Source of the DNA: Candidatus Gastranaerophilales bacterium
GTDB lineage: Bacteria > Cyanobacteriota > Vampirovibrionia > Gastranaerophilales > Gastranaerophilaceae
DNA: 57,001 nucleotides
Reading direction: 5' to 3'
Assembly (NCBI GenBank): GCA_944324425.1
Contig: CALUWE010000011.1
Location: 1-57,001 of the forward strand
Under the pieces are notes generated by a model that saw only the letters and a list, made by a program, of their open reading frames with translations, did no database searches and was not told the DNA's origin. This document shows positions 7,757 through 17,404 of this stretch, piece by piece (position 1 is the stretch's first letter; every line of letters starts with the position of its first letter). A program made the translations under genes and the position numbers.

Positions 7757-8770
7757 TTATCTGAAAACCATTACTTTTTCTTCAACTTTATCTAAAACTT
7801 CTTTTGCTTTAATTCTTGCCTTATTTGAACCTTCGATTAAAATTTCTTTAAGTTCATTCGGATTATTTTCGTAATGTCTTCTTTTTTCTCTGATAGGTGC
7901 CATTTTTTGGTTTAATTTGCAGGCAAGCTTTCTTTTACAATCGGCACAGCCTATTAAACCTTTTTTGCAATTATCTTCAATTTCACTTATTTCATCAGAT
8001 GAACCAAAAATTTTCCAATAAGGGAAAACAACTTCGCATTCATCGGGGTGTCCAAGGTCAGTTTTTCTTATTCTTGAACGGTCTGTAATTGCAGTCATTA
8101 TTTTTTTGGCTGTATCTTCTTCCGTATCTGAAATTTTAATATCATTATGGAAAGATTTGCCCATTTTGTTGCCGTCCAAACCTTTTAACAGCGGAATTTC
8201 AGTTAATTTAGGCTTGGGTTCAATTAAAAGGTCTGTTTTATAGATATTATTAAACCTTCTTGCAATATCTCTTGTAATTTCAATGTGTGCCACCTGATCA
8301 ATTCCGACAGGCACATATTCCGCATTAAAGGTTAAAATATCCGCCGACATTAAAATAGGATAACCTATAAGACCGTATGAAAGAGAATCTTCATTACTTC
8401 CCTTTTCTTTCATAATTTTTACCATATCTTTAAGCGTAGGGTCTCTTTCCGCCCAGTTCATGGGGGTTATCATGCTCAAATATATGTGCAATTTTGCAGT
8501 TTCCGGAATTAAAGATTGAAGATAAACAGTTGAAACATTAGGGTCAATTCCAACTGCCAACCAGTCTAAAAGTACTTCTTTTGTATTTTGTTTTAAAGAA
8601 TCGGTTTCATCAAATTTTGTTGTTAAAGCGTGCCAGTCTGCAATACCGTAGAAACAATCAAAATTTTCATCATCTTGAAGTTTTACCCAATTTGTTAAAA
8701 CCCCCAAATAATGACCCAAATGCAATTTTCCTGTCGGTCTCATTAACGAAAGTATGCTCTTTTTACTCAT
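7757..8770 (-). CDS. trpS: Tryptophanyl-tRNA synthetase, iron-sulfur type
   Basis: This class I synthetase charges tRNA-Trp. The 337-aa length is normal. The HIGH-type motif is PTGKLHLGHYLG (about residues 12-23) and the KMSKS-type motif is GNKMGKS (200-206). Cysteines at 245, 268, 275 and 278 give the spacing C-x22-C-x6-C-x2-C, the arrangement known from Thermotoga maritima TrpRS, where it binds a [4Fe-4S] cluster near the anticodon-binding region. The gene overlaps the upstream TPR gene by 8 bp, so the two are probably cotranscribed. Cluster binding is inferred from the spacing. Confidence 0.96.
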   Translation of the reverse strand: MSKKSILSLMRPTGKLHLGHYLGVLTNWVKLQDDENFDCFYGIADWHALTTKFDETDSLKQNTKEVLLDWLAVGIDPNVSTVYLQSLIPETAKLHIYLSMITPMNWAERDPTLKDMVKIMKEKGSNEDSLSYGLIGYPILMSADILTFNAEYVPVGIDQVAHIEITRDIARRFNNIYKTDLLIEPKPKLTEIPLLKGLDGNKMGKSFHNDIKISDTEEDTAKKIMTAITDRSRIRKTDLGHPDECEVVFPYWKIFGSSDEISEIEDNCKKGLIGCADCKRKLACKLNQKMAPIREKRRHYENNPNELKEILIEGSNKARIKAKEVLDKVEEKVMVFR

Positions 8771-10568
8771 TTTCTTTGTTTACCTCTTTAAGAACTTTTA
8801 GCGCATCTTCAAAATCCGGAAATTTTTTAAGCGCCGTTGTTGCATATTCCTTAGCACATTCTTTGTCATTCATTTTTAAGCAGCACTCAGCAAGCCTTGT
8901 TGCAATTATGTGGTTATCAGGATATTCTTTGAACAATTTTTTAAATATACCCGCCGCTTTTTCATATTCTTTCAAATTTTGGTAAGTCATTGCAAGAAGA
9001 TTCAAAATTTCCGCACCGCTTGCATATGTTATTAAGTCTTCCAAAAGCTCTTTTGCAACTCCGAATTTTCTTTCGGAATATATAACTTTTGCAAGACCAA
9101 AATTAGCCTGAACATTTTTCGGGTTTAAGCTTATAGCTTTTTTGTAATTCTCAACCGCTTCATCTTTCTTTTGAAGCATTATGAGATTTTCTGCATATGA
9201 TGAATAAAAAAGCGAATCCTTGCTGTCTAACTTTATTGCAATTTGGAAGTATTCGTCAGCTTCATTGTAACTTCCGCCCTTAAAAAGACTAAACGCATAA
9301 TTATACGCATATTCAGGATCAACAGGATCAAGTTCAAATGCTTTTTTCAGCTCTTCTTGTGCCCAATCAACAAGGTTCATATAAATATATAAAATGCCCA
9401 AATCCTTCCTTGCAACGGCATTATCAGGTTCCAGTTGAACACATTTTTTAAGCGCTTCTTTGGCAGATTCAAAATTAGACAACTGCGCCTGCGCAATTCC
9501 CAAATTATAATAAATTTCATAATCTATTTTGCCGCGCTTAATTAGAGTATCAAAGATTTCAATTGATTCTTTGTACTTTTCCTTCATTCTTAAAACAAAG
9601 CCTTTTTTCTTTAAAAGCTCAACTGATTTAGGATTATGCTTTAAAAGCTTGTCCAAAGATTGAAGCGCATCATCATATTTATCGGATTCTATTGCGCAAT
9701 GTACAAGATTATTAAGGTAATTCAATTTGTCAGGATACAAAACACTTAGTGTTTTATAATAATTAAAAGCTGAATCATACCTTTTAACTGCTGCCATACA
9801 AGCAGCTAAACCGGAAAGCGTTGCCGGAGTAGGGTCTTTTATATAAGCTTTATTAAAAAACTCAATCGCATTGTTGTAATCTTGCTTTAGTTGGCAAATG
9901 GTTCCTGCATTAAAATTTAATTGCGAATTGTTCTCATCCAGCTTTAAACCTTTTTGCAAATAAGCCAAAGCCTCATCAATTTCGCCTGTTGCAATTAAAC
10001 AGCTTGCAAGATTATTAATTATTTGGATATGTTCAGGCACCAAATTGTGTGCCAGCTTCAATAATTCGGCGGATTTTTTTTCATCGCCCAATGCCATATA
10101 AGCAGATGCCAAAATATAAAAGGATTGAAAATCATCCTTACCAAGAACAATTATTTTATTTAATTTTTTAACAATTTTTTCATAATCGCCCGTTTTTAAA
10201 TACAAAACACCTAAGCTTTTATAAGCATCATAATATTCTTCTCTTAGGGAAATGACTTTTTTATAAGCTTTTTCGGCGCCGCTCAAATCATCCGCCTTTT
10301 CTTGGCAGCAGCCCAAATAAAACCAAGAATTGGCATCGTTTTTATCTATTTTTACGGCTTGTTTAAAATATTTAACCGCCATATCGCACTTATCAAGATT
10401 AACCAAGGTTAACCCCATGGTTTTATTGCCTTCAAGATGGTTTGAATCAATTGCCAAAAGTCTTGCGAGTTTCTTTTCGGCGTTTTTAAATTCCGATTTC
10501 TGAATATAATCGCACGCTTCGTTTAACAGTACCGCGGTTTCTTCGTTTTTTTCTTTCATTTCTTCCAT
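8763..10568 (-). CDS. TPR-repeat protein
   Basis: This 601-aa protein consists almost entirely of tetratricopeptide repeats, visible as recurring A-x-x-Y/F ... LG/NL-x-x-A/C ... A ... P units of 34 residues, about 15-17 in all. There is no signal peptide or membrane segment, so it is probably a cytoplasmic scaffold. Such arrays bind protein partners; nothing in the sequence identifies the partner. It overlaps trpS (downstream on the minus strand). A second in-frame ATG lies three codons in (10559), and the true start could be either. Confidence 0.85.
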   Translation of the reverse strand: MEEMKEKNEETAVLLNEACDYIQKSEFKNAEKKLARLLAIDSNHLEGNKTMGLTLVNLDKCDMAVKYFKQAVKIDKNDANSWFYLGCCQEKADDLSGAEKAYKKVISLREEYYDAYKSLGVLYLKTGDYEKIVKKLNKIIVLGKDDFQSFYILASAYMALGDEKKSAELLKLAHNLVPEHIQIINNLASCLIATGEIDEALAYLQKGLKLDENNSQLNFNAGTICQLKQDYNNAIEFFNKAYIKDPTPATLSGLAACMAAVKRYDSAFNYYKTLSVLYPDKLNYLNNLVHCAIESDKYDDALQSLDKLLKHNPKSVELLKKKGFVLRMKEKYKESIEIFDTLIKRGKIDYEIYYNLGIAQAQLSNFESAKEALKKCVQLEPDNAVARKDLGILYIYMNLVDWAQEELKKAFELDPVDPEYAYNYAFSLFKGGSYNEADEYFQIAIKLDSKDSLFYSSYAENLIMLQKKDEAVENYKKAISLNPKNVQANFGLAKVIYSERKFGVAKELLEDLITYASGAEILNLLAMTYQNLKEYEKAAGIFKKLFKEYPDNHIIATRLAECCLKMNDKECAKEYATTALKKFPDFEDALKVLKEVNKENE

Positions 10569-10602
10569 AATAAAAATTATATCAAAAAAACAAAATATAA
10601 AT

Positions 10603-10643
10603 AAAAACGCCCCATAACTCAGCTGTTTATAGGACGCTTTTTA
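10603..10643 (-). terminator. Intrinsic terminator after the SLH gene
   Basis: On the minus strand AAAAAGCGUCC pairs with GGGGCGUUUUU using two G-U pairs, enclosing a second stem (AUAA with UUAU), followed by a U run. It pairs poorly on the plus strand, so it is directional and serves the SLH gene. Confidence 0.6.
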
Positions 10644-10662
10644 TTGAATGTTTTTTCTTTTT

Positions 10663-11925
10663 TTACAGAGTTCCTGATTCCGGAATAATCATATCCCCCG
10701 TTATTAACATAAACAAATTGTCTTCAGCTTTTTCGTTATATTTGAGAACGGGAACCAATTTCTTGTTTGCAAAGTAAATTGCAGCATTTCTTTTTGAATA
10801 TTTTTTCTTTGCATCGTTTTCAATTTTTCTTGAATTTTTTTCTTTTTCAAGAACTACATCGCCTTTGTATGTTGCATATAAAACACCCGCAATAGGGAAC
10901 TCTGTGCCATCGGTTAAAATTGCTTTGTTAAATACGATATAAGCTTTGTCTTGTCTTTTAAACCAATATGATTTTTCTATTCTTTCAACATAGCCTTCAA
11001 ATTTTGTACCTTGTGAGTATAATTTAGTTCCTTCAACCGAATATACATCCTTAGGTGAAACATATGTTACAACCTGGCCTTCAGCCACAGTTTTTGAATT
11101 TAATCTTTGAAGCGATCTTACAGGAACAATGTTGCCTGCAACAATTACTTTTCTTGTTTCATAAAGGTTAACGGTATTTTGATATGCATGTTTAAATTCG
11201 CCCAAAGTATTTGTTCCCACAAACACCGGAACAAATCTTTCTTCGTTAGCAACTTCAATTTCACTTGCGTCGGTGTCTTCTTTTGGCAAGTAAGATAACT
11301 TATAAGCATCGATTGCTTCTTTTATTCTCATCATCAAAACTGCGGTTTGAGCACGTGTTAAATAATCATTTGGAAGAAGTTTGCTTTCTTCGGGATAATT
11401 TACATATACATTATTAATTACATTATTAATGTATGATAACAATGCCCAATTAGGGACATCGTCTTTATCTTCGAATTTGTCCAAAACTGATTTATCCCAG
11501 AAATCACTTTTTACGATATTTGCAACAACGCTTGATGCTTCACTTCTTTTCATTTCTTTGTCGGGTTTAAAAGTGCCATCCGGATAACCGAATATAATTT
11601 GCAGTTGGCTCAGCGTCAAAATACTTCTGTCATAAGGGCTTGAACCTTTAATATCGCTAAAATTGTTATCAACCGAGCCTGCCAAATCTCTTTGTATTAA
11701 TTCATATACGGCATTTGCAAATTCTGCCCTCGTAACGGGAGCGTTCGGATAAAATTTGTCGCCTTTTAATGTCAAATAGTTATTGTTAACAGCTTCAACA
11801 ATTGCATCTTGAGCCCAAAACCCTTGCGGAACATCGGTAACTACTTGAGCTGATACAAAGTTTGTTCCCATAAAAATTAAGGAGCTTACAGCACATGTAA
11901 TAAATAATTTTTGAAAAGATTTCAT
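10663..11925 (-). CDS. SLH-domain envelope protein
   Basis: This 420-aa protein is exported by a signal peptide ending near VSAQ (residue 27). Three S-layer homology domains follow (about residues 33-205), seen in FWAQDAIVEAVNNNYL with VTRAEFANAV, FGYPDGTFKPDKEMKRSEASSVV and PNDYLTRAQTAVLMM. They are expected to anchor to pyruvylated wall polymer or peptidoglycan. The remaining 200 residues are rich in short beta strands and may be a surface or adaptor domain; they are too short and charged for a full OprB-type barrel. GAGGGA lies 3 nt before the ATG. A cell-envelope structural role is likely but unproven. Confidence 0.88.
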   Translation of the reverse strand: MKSFQKLFITCAVSSLIFMGTNFVSAQVVTDVPQGFWAQDAIVEAVNNNYLTLKGDKFYPNAPVTRAEFANAVYELIQRDLAGSVDNNFSDIKGSSPYDRSILTLSQLQIIFGYPDGTFKPDKEMKRSEASSVVANIVKSDFWDKSVLDKFEDKDDVPNWALLSYINNVINNVYVNYPEESKLLPNDYLTRAQTAVLMMRIKEAIDAYKLSYLPKEDTDASEIEVANEERFVPVFVGTNTLGEFKHAYQNTVNLYETRKVIVAGNIVPVRSLQRLNSKTVAEGQVVTYVSPKDVYSVEGTKLYSQGTKFEGYVERIEKSYWFKRQDKAYIVFNKAILTDGTEFPIAGVLYATYKGDVVLEKEKNSRKIENDAKKKYSKRNAAIYFANKKLVPVLKYNEKAEDNLFMLITGDMIIPESGTL

Positions 11926-12055
11926 ATTCCCTCGCTTTTACCTACAATTCTCCTAAATCCCATTTAAAAATTCTAAACTGATTCAGGCCTAATTGGTGCA
12001 ACTTTTAAGAAAATTTTACACTAACAGAATATGAAACGCAATAAAAAAAGTAACA

Positions 12056-13069
12056 TTACTTCATACAACCTAGAAGGTCATCAGGCTGAAATTTAATGCA
12101 GGCTGAATTTTCGCAGTTTGTCAATCGCTTATGCCAAAGGCAAGGGCGGCAATCAAGGTTTTTTGTAATCACTTTTATGTTGTCGGATTTATAAACAAGT
12201 TTGCTTTCATTTGTCGGCCCGAATAAAACATAAATTTCTTTATTTAAGGCAGATGCTATATGAAAAGGTGCGGAATCGCAGCATATAATTGTTTTTGCTT
12301 TATTCATAAGACTTGTTAATTCATATAAGTTTTTTGTTTTATTAAACATTGAATAAAATTTTGGGTTAGATGAAATTTCGTTATTCTCTATAATTTTATT
12401 AACCGTTTCATTGTCATCCGGCCCGCCTGCTATAACAACGTTTTCACCTTTTTCAAGAAGTTTTTTTATTGTTTCAATCCAAAAATTTGTATCAGGACAC
12501 TTAAAAATTCCTTTATTCACGCTCATTAAAGAAACCCCCGGGTGAATTAAAATAAAATTATTTTCGCCAAAATTAAAAGGCAGGTTAAAGTTTTTATCAA
12601 AATTAATTTTCGGAAGTTCAAAATTGACATCACCAAAGGGTTTTATTAAATCAAAATACATATTTCCCGCATAAACATTTTCATTCAAAGGAACTTCAAA
12701 ATTTAAAAGTTTAGATGTTTTTGTTTTGTAGCCAACTTTTGTTTTAGCCCTTATTAAAAACAAAATAATTGCAACAAAAGGCGATTTACCGCTTGATATA
12801 ACCGTATCAAACCCCATAAACCAAGTTTTAAAAATTAATTTTAAAATGTTTATATATTTTTTTATGCCAATAGCTTTTATATCAACTGTTATAATGTCAT
12901 CAATAATATTTGTTAAACCTTTTACCCCTTTTGCTCTTGGCTCAAGACATAAAGTTACTTTTGAATTCGGATATAACTTTTTAAACCCTTCAATTGCGGG
13001 TAAAAAAAGAATTTCATCTCCAATTCCGCCGTAATTTATAAATAAAACTTTATTACAATTCTTTTTCAT
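12056..13069 (-). CDS. Glycosyltransferase family 9 (heptosyltransferase-like)
   Basis: This 337-aa GT-B enzyme resembles the LPS heptosyltransferases, which transfer sugar to lipopolysaccharide core on the inner membrane face. The N-terminal glycine motif is INYGGIGDEILFLPAIEGF and the donor-site motif is ICCDSAPFHIASALN followed by YVLFGPT. The tail has an unusual cluster of cysteines (DCRPC ... NCENSACI ... LLGC) that might bind metal; related GT9 proteins often carry a C-terminal CRPC...C motif. There is no Shine-Dalgarno; a TATAAT lies 11 nt upstream of the ATG. The gene diverges from the CooC-like gene. Confidence 0.85.
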   Translation of the reverse strand: MKKNCNKVLFINYGGIGDEILFLPAIEGFKKLYPNSKVTLCLEPRAKGVKGLTNIIDDIITVDIKAIGIKKYINILKLIFKTWFMGFDTVISSGKSPFVAIILFLIRAKTKVGYKTKTSKLLNFEVPLNENVYAGNMYFDLIKPFGDVNFELPKINFDKNFNLPFNFGENNFILIHPGVSLMSVNKGIFKCPDTNFWIETIKKLLEKGENVVIAGGPDDNETVNKIIENNEISSNPKFYSMFNKTKNLYELTSLMNKAKTIICCDSAPFHIASALNKEIYVLFGPTNESKLVYKSDNIKVITKNLDCRPCLWHKRLTNCENSACIKFQPDDLLGCMK

Positions 13070-13123
13070 ATAAATATTTTATTATAAAATAAATTAAAGA
13101 CACTATTTTATTATTGGAGTTTT

Positions 13124-13852
13124 ATGACATCAACCATTGCTATTGTCGGAAAATCTGGAAGCGGAAAGTCTTCCGTATCTTATTCTCTTTGCAATTTAAT
13201 TAAAAATAAATTCAAAGATAAATCCATTCTTATGGTAGATAATGACTTAACTCAAGAACTTGCGGGTTTTTGGGGCTTAACAATAGATAATACAATTTAT
13301 GGAATAAGATCAGGAAAGCATGAATATAACACAGGCATTCCGTCTAAAATGACAAAACAGGAATATATTGAATGGGCATTAGAAGATATTCTTGTTGAAA
13401 TAGATTCAAATGTCGATATTATTGTTTCATGGCTTACTGCCTCAAAAGATTGCCGCTGCCCGATTACAAAGCAAATGAATGATGCACTTGTAAAATTGGT
13501 TGAAAGATATGATTTTGTTATTTTTGATTGCGAATATGATCTTAAATATCTTCATCAACTGGTTGATTACCCCATTGATACAACGCTTTTAATTACAAAT
13601 GCGGGGAACAAACAAATTGAACTTGCAGGTAAAATTTTTGAAAATTCAAAAAAATATTCAGCCGAAGGGCAATTTGGGGTTATTCTAAACAAAGCAACGG
13701 AAGAAAATGCCAATAAGACAATCGAAGCAATTAATTCCCTCGGGCTTAATTTCTTGGGGTTAATTCCCGAATTTAAAAACGGCGTTGATTTTGATGAAGT
13801 TGAAAACTCCTTAAATACAATTTATCAAAGGCTAAATCTTCCGCAAGGGTAA
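13124..13852 (+). CDS. CooC/MinD-like P-loop ATPase
   Basis: This 242-aa protein is a SIMIBI-class ATPase. The Walker A is IVGKSGSGKSS (residues 7-17), with the signature lysine of the deviant type used by MinD, ParA and CooC dimers. Walker B is YDFVIFDCEYD, and the KDCRCP motif before it resembles the cysteine pair of CooC, the nickel-insertion ATPase for CO dehydrogenase. TTGGAG lies 5 nt before the ATG. The gene is followed after 6 bp by folD and then the glycine cleavage genes, so a role in one-carbon metal-cofactor maturation is plausible. No CO dehydrogenase gene is in the window, so the partner is unknown. Confidence 0.75.
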   Translation: MTSTIAIVGKSGSGKSSVSYSLCNLIKNKFKDKSILMVDNDLTQELAGFWGLTIDNTIYGIRSGKHEYNTGIPSKMTKQEYIEWALEDILVEIDSNVDIIVSWLTASKDCRCPITKQMNDALVKLVERYDFVIFDCEYDLKYLHQLVDYPIDTTLLITNAGNKQIELAGKIFENSKKYSAEGQFGVILNKATEENANKTIEAINSLGLNFLGLIPEFKNGVDFDEVENSLNTIYQRLNLPQG

Positions 13853-13858
13853 AAAATT

Positions 13859-14710
13859 ATGGCAGAAATTATAAATGGCAAAAAAATTGCAGAAAACATT
13901 TTAAATAACATAAAAAAAGAAGTTGAAAACTATGATATAAAACCGACTTTGGCGGTTATTATCGTAGGTAATGACCCTGCAAGTAAGGTTTATGTTAAAA
14001 ATAAAATTAAAAAATCGGAATTTTTGGGGTTTAATTCAATTTTAAAAGAATTGCCTGAAAATACAACAAAAAAAGAACTTCTGGATGTTATTAAAAATTT
14101 AAATGAAGATAAAAATGTAGATAGCATTTTACTGCAACTTCCTTTGCCAAAAGCCTTAGATGAAAAAGATTTCTTGGATGAAATTTCCCCCATAAAAGAT
14201 GTGGACGGGTTTACAACTTATAATTCAGGCAAACTTTTTAAAGGCGAAAAACCATATGCCATTGCCTGCACTCCAAAAGGAATTATAAAACTTTTAGAAT
14301 CGACAGGCATTAATATAGAAGGAAAATCAGCAGTTGTTGTTGGCCGCTCTAATATTGTAGGAAAACCGATTGCGGCATTATTATTACAAAAAAATGCAAC
14401 CGTTATTCAGGCTCATTCCAAAACAAAGAATTTACCTGAAATTTTAAATATGGCGGATATAATTATTTCCGCAACAGGAAAAGAAGAATTTATAAAAGGC
14501 GATATGGTAAAAGAAGGCGCTGTTATTATTGATGTAGGTATTACAAGAAATAAAAACGGCAAACTGACAGGCGATGTTGATTTTGAAAGCGTGAGCCAAA
14601 AAGCTTCTTATATAACACCTGTCCCTGGCGGTGTGGGGCCTATGACAATTGCAACATTAATGGAAAACACACTTGAACTTTATAAACTTCAAAAAGGCAT
14701 AAAGCAATGA
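13859..14710 (+). CDS. folD: Methylenetetrahydrofolate dehydrogenase/cyclohydrolase FolD
   Basis: The bifunctional cytosolic enzyme interconverts 5,10-methylene-THF, methenyl-THF and 10-formyl-THF. The 283-aa length is normal. Landmarks are YVKNKIKKSEFLG (catalytic lysine region near 45-57), LLQLPLP, SAVVVGRSNIVGKP (NADP site) and the signature PVPGGVGPMTIA near the C terminus. It lies between the CooC-like ATPase and alr, overlapping alr by 4 nt. The methylene-THF made by the glycine cleavage genes downstream is its substrate. Confidence 0.97.
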   Translation: MAEIINGKKIAENILNNIKKEVENYDIKPTLAVIIVGNDPASKVYVKNKIKKSEFLGFNSILKELPENTTKKELLDVIKNLNEDKNVDSILLQLPLPKALDEKDFLDEISPIKDVDGFTTYNSGKLFKGEKPYAIACTPKGIIKLLESTGINIEGKSAVVVGRSNIVGKPIAALLLQKNATVIQAHSKTKNLPEILNMADIIISATGKEEFIKGDMVKEGAVIIDVGITRNKNGKLTGDVDFESVSQKASYITPVPGGVGPMTIATLMENTLELYKLQKGIKQ

Positions 14711-15852
14711 AAAATATAAGAACAAGCATTACAAATAAGCACAGAGATTCTTGGGTTGAAGTTAATTTGGAATATTTGGAAGAAAATATTTCAAAAATTA
14801 AAGAACAAATAAAAGATGTTGAAAACAAAAATCTTTTAGCTGTCATAAAAGCAGACGGCTACGGCCATGGAAGCGTTATGATAGCGCCAATTTTGCTTGC
14901 TTGCGGAATTAAAGCCTTCGGAGTTGCATCAATTGATGAAGGAATTGATTTAAGAGAAAATAAAATCAATTGCCCCATTTTGGTTTTGGGTGCAGTTCCT
15001 GTTTGGGCATTTGAAACTGCACTTAACTATGATATTGAAATTTCCGTTTTTAATGATGAGCACATAGAAACCTTAAAAATGCTTTATGAAAGAACGGGCA
15101 AAAGAATAAAAGTTCAGGTTAAAGTTGATACGGGCATGAACAGAATAGGCATTAATTATAAAGATGCGCCAAAATTTATTGAAAAATTAAGAAATTCAGA
15201 ATTTGCAGATTTGAAAGGCGTTTTCACCCATTTTGCAGATGCCGAAAACCGTGATGTTTTAAAAATGCAATTAGACAGATTTAACTATGTTCTGGATAAT
15301 ATTGATACCAAAAATTTAATGATACACTGCCAAAATAGTATCGGCGCCTTTTTATTGGATGATAAAAGGTATAATGCAATAAGGCTGGGTATTATAATTT
15401 ACGGCATGACCCCTTTAACAGATGGCATTGAACCTGTTTGCAAAATTCCTGATATTAAACAATTGATGTCTGTTAAAGGAAGGATTACAAACATCCACAC
15501 AATTAAAAAAGGTGAAGGCGTTAGCTACGGGTACAAATTTATTGCAGATAAAGACATAAAAGTTGCAACCATTCCGATAGGTTACGCAGACGGTGTTTCA
15601 AGAAATTTATCCAATAAAATTCAAGGTTCAATTAATGGCAAATTAATTAAACAAATCGGCAGAATTACAATGGATCAAATGATGTTTGATATAACAGATA
15701 TTGATGCAGAAATTGGCGACATTATAACAATTTTGGGGTATGATGAAGACAATTTCATCTCGGTTGACAGCTGGGCAAAAATTTTAGATACAATAAATTA
15801 TGAACTTACTTGCAGGCTAAAAGTAAGATTACCAAGGGTTTATGTAAGATAA
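14707..15852 (+). CDS. alr: Alanine racemase
   Basis: This PLP enzyme produces D-alanine for peptidoglycan. The PLP lysine is in VIKADGYGHG (Lys48). MNRIGI and HCQNSIGAFL follow, and the catalytic tyrosine lies in GVSYGYKF (about residue 275), with RITMDQMMFDI near the C terminus. The length of 381 aa is normal. The ATG overlaps the folD stop, so they are translationally coupled. Placement of a wall-precursor gene inside a folate/glycine operon may simply reflect lineage gene order. Confidence 0.96.
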   Translation: MKNIRTSITNKHRDSWVEVNLEYLEENISKIKEQIKDVENKNLLAVIKADGYGHGSVMIAPILLACGIKAFGVASIDEGIDLRENKINCPILVLGAVPVWAFETALNYDIEISVFNDEHIETLKMLYERTGKRIKVQVKVDTGMNRIGINYKDAPKFIEKLRNSEFADLKGVFTHFADAENRDVLKMQLDRFNYVLDNIDTKNLMIHCQNSIGAFLLDDKRYNAIRLGIIIYGMTPLTDGIEPVCKIPDIKQLMSVKGRITNIHTIKKGEGVSYGYKFIADKDIKVATIPIGYADGVSRNLSNKIQGSINGKLIKQIGRITMDQMMFDITDIDAEIGDIITILGYDEDNFISVDSWAKILDTINYELTCRLKVRLPRVYVR

Positions 15853-15862
15853 GAAGGCAAAA

Positions 15863-17008
15863 ATGGACAAAAAAACTTTTTTATACGAAGAACAAGAAAA
15901 ACTAAACGCTAAATTAATTCCTTTTGCAGGATGGCTCATGCCTGTTTCATATACAAGCATAATTGAAGAACATAACGCCGTTAGAAACAATGTCGGGCTT
16001 TTTGATGTTTCCCATATGGGTGAAGTTTTTATTTCAGGAAAAGATTCTCTTAATTTCTTGCAAAAGCTTGTTCCGCAAGATGTTTCAAAATTAAAGAAAA
16101 ATAAGGCCGTTTATTGTCAATTAACAAATAAAGAAGGCTGCATTATTGATGACCTTATTATCTATAAATTAAATGAACCTGATAAAGAATATCTTTTAAT
16201 TGTAAATGCTTCAAGAATTGATGAAGACTTAAACTGGATGGTAAGAAATTCATTGGGGTTTGATGTAAACATTGTGAATGATTCTCATAACTATTCCCTT
16301 CTTGCAATTCAAGGCCCCAAAGCTTCTTTGTTGGTTGAAAAATTGGGTATGAAACAAGAAAGTCAGCCTGAATATTTTTCAATTAAAAGGGGTGAAGTTG
16401 CAAACATAAATGTTTTAGTTGCAAGAACAGGCTATACAGGGGAAGACGGCTTTGAAATTCTTGTTAAAAACCCATATTCAGCCTACCTTTGGGATAAGAT
16501 TTTAGAAGAAGGAAAAGAATTTAACATAATGCCTATTGGTTTAGGCGCAAGAGATACTCTAAGGCTTGAAGCCGCACTCCACCTATACGGCAACGATTTG
16601 GATGAAACAATAACGCCTGTTGAAGCCGGCCTTGCTTGGTCCGTTGCAAAAGACAAAGAAGAAGATTACAACGGAAAAGAAGTTATAATGGGTCAAATTG
16701 AAGGAAAAATCAAGAAAAAGAAAAAATTAATAGGCTTTGAAATGGTCGATAAGGTTCCTGCCCGCCATGGGTATGAAATTTTTATTGACGGCAAAAAAGC
16801 GGGCATTGTAACCTCAGGCGGCCCTTCACCTGTTTTAAAAAAGAATATCGGGCTTGGTTATTTAAACCTTGATGATGATACAACACTTAACACAATGCAA
16901 AAAACTATTGGCACAAATATACAAATTATGATAAGAAATAAACTGTACGATGCAAAAATAGTTAAAAGACCATTTATAGAAAAACGATATAAAAAGGAAA
17001 ACGTATGA
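15863..17008 (+). CDS. gcvT: Glycine cleavage system T protein (aminomethyltransferase)
   Basis: GcvT takes the aminomethyl group from lipoyl-GcvH and releases ammonia, giving 5,10-methylene-THF. The start is typical (HNAVRNNVGLFDVSHMGE), IIDDLIIYKL holds the catalytic aspartate region, and IGLGARDTLRLEA is the folate-site signature. The length of 381 aa is slightly above average because of a lysine-rich insert (IEGKIKKKKKLIGFE). The stop overlaps the gcvH start, indicating a coupled gcvT-gcvH unit. Confidence 0.96.
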   Translation: MDKKTFLYEEQEKLNAKLIPFAGWLMPVSYTSIIEEHNAVRNNVGLFDVSHMGEVFISGKDSLNFLQKLVPQDVSKLKKNKAVYCQLTNKEGCIIDDLIIYKLNEPDKEYLLIVNASRIDEDLNWMVRNSLGFDVNIVNDSHNYSLLAIQGPKASLLVEKLGMKQESQPEYFSIKRGEVANINVLVARTGYTGEDGFEILVKNPYSAYLWDKILEEGKEFNIMPIGLGARDTLRLEAALHLYGNDLDETITPVEAGLAWSVAKDKEEDYNGKEVIMGQIEGKIKKKKKLIGFEMVDKVPARHGYEIFIDGKKAGIVTSGGPSPVLKKNIGLGYLNLDDDTTLNTMQKTIGTNIQIMIRNKLYDAKIVKRPFIEKRYKKENV

Positions 17009-17400
17009 CAGAACAAGAAAGAAAAGTTCCCGAAGGAATACTCTGCTCGAATACCCACGAATGGGTGTTAGAAGAAGGCTCTACCTGCACAATCGGCTTA
17101 ACTGACTATGCTGTTGAACAATTGGGCGACGTTGTTTTTGTTGAACTCCCTGAAATCGGTTCGGAATTTACCAAAAACGAAGTTTTTGCAACAATAGAAT
17201 CCGTTAAGGCAGCTTCTGAAATATATATGCCTGTTGGCGGCAAAGTAGTTGAAGTGAACGAAGAACTTATAAATTCACCTGAAATCATAAACGAAGACCC
17301 ATATGAAAAAGGCTGGCTTATAAAAATCGAATCTGAAACATTAGCTGATGATACTGTCGGATTGCTTGAATACGAAGATTATAAAGAAGAAGTAGCATAA
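17005..17400 (+). CDS. gcvH: Glycine cleavage system H protein
   Basis: This lipoylated carrier shuttles the aminomethyl intermediate between P, T and L proteins. The lipoyl-lysine is Lys68 in ATIESVKAASEIY, and THEWV and GLTDYAVEQLGDVVFVELP are conserved. The length of 131 aa is normal. The start overlaps gcvT by 4 nt; gcvPA follows after 4 nt. Confidence 0.97.
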   Translation: MTEQERKVPEGILCSNTHEWVLEEGSTCTIGLTDYAVEQLGDVVFVELPEIGSEFTKNEVFATIESVKAASEIYMPVGGKVVEVNEELINSPEIINEDPYEKGWLIKIESETLADDTVGLLEYEDYKEEVA

Positions 17401-17404
17401 ATTA

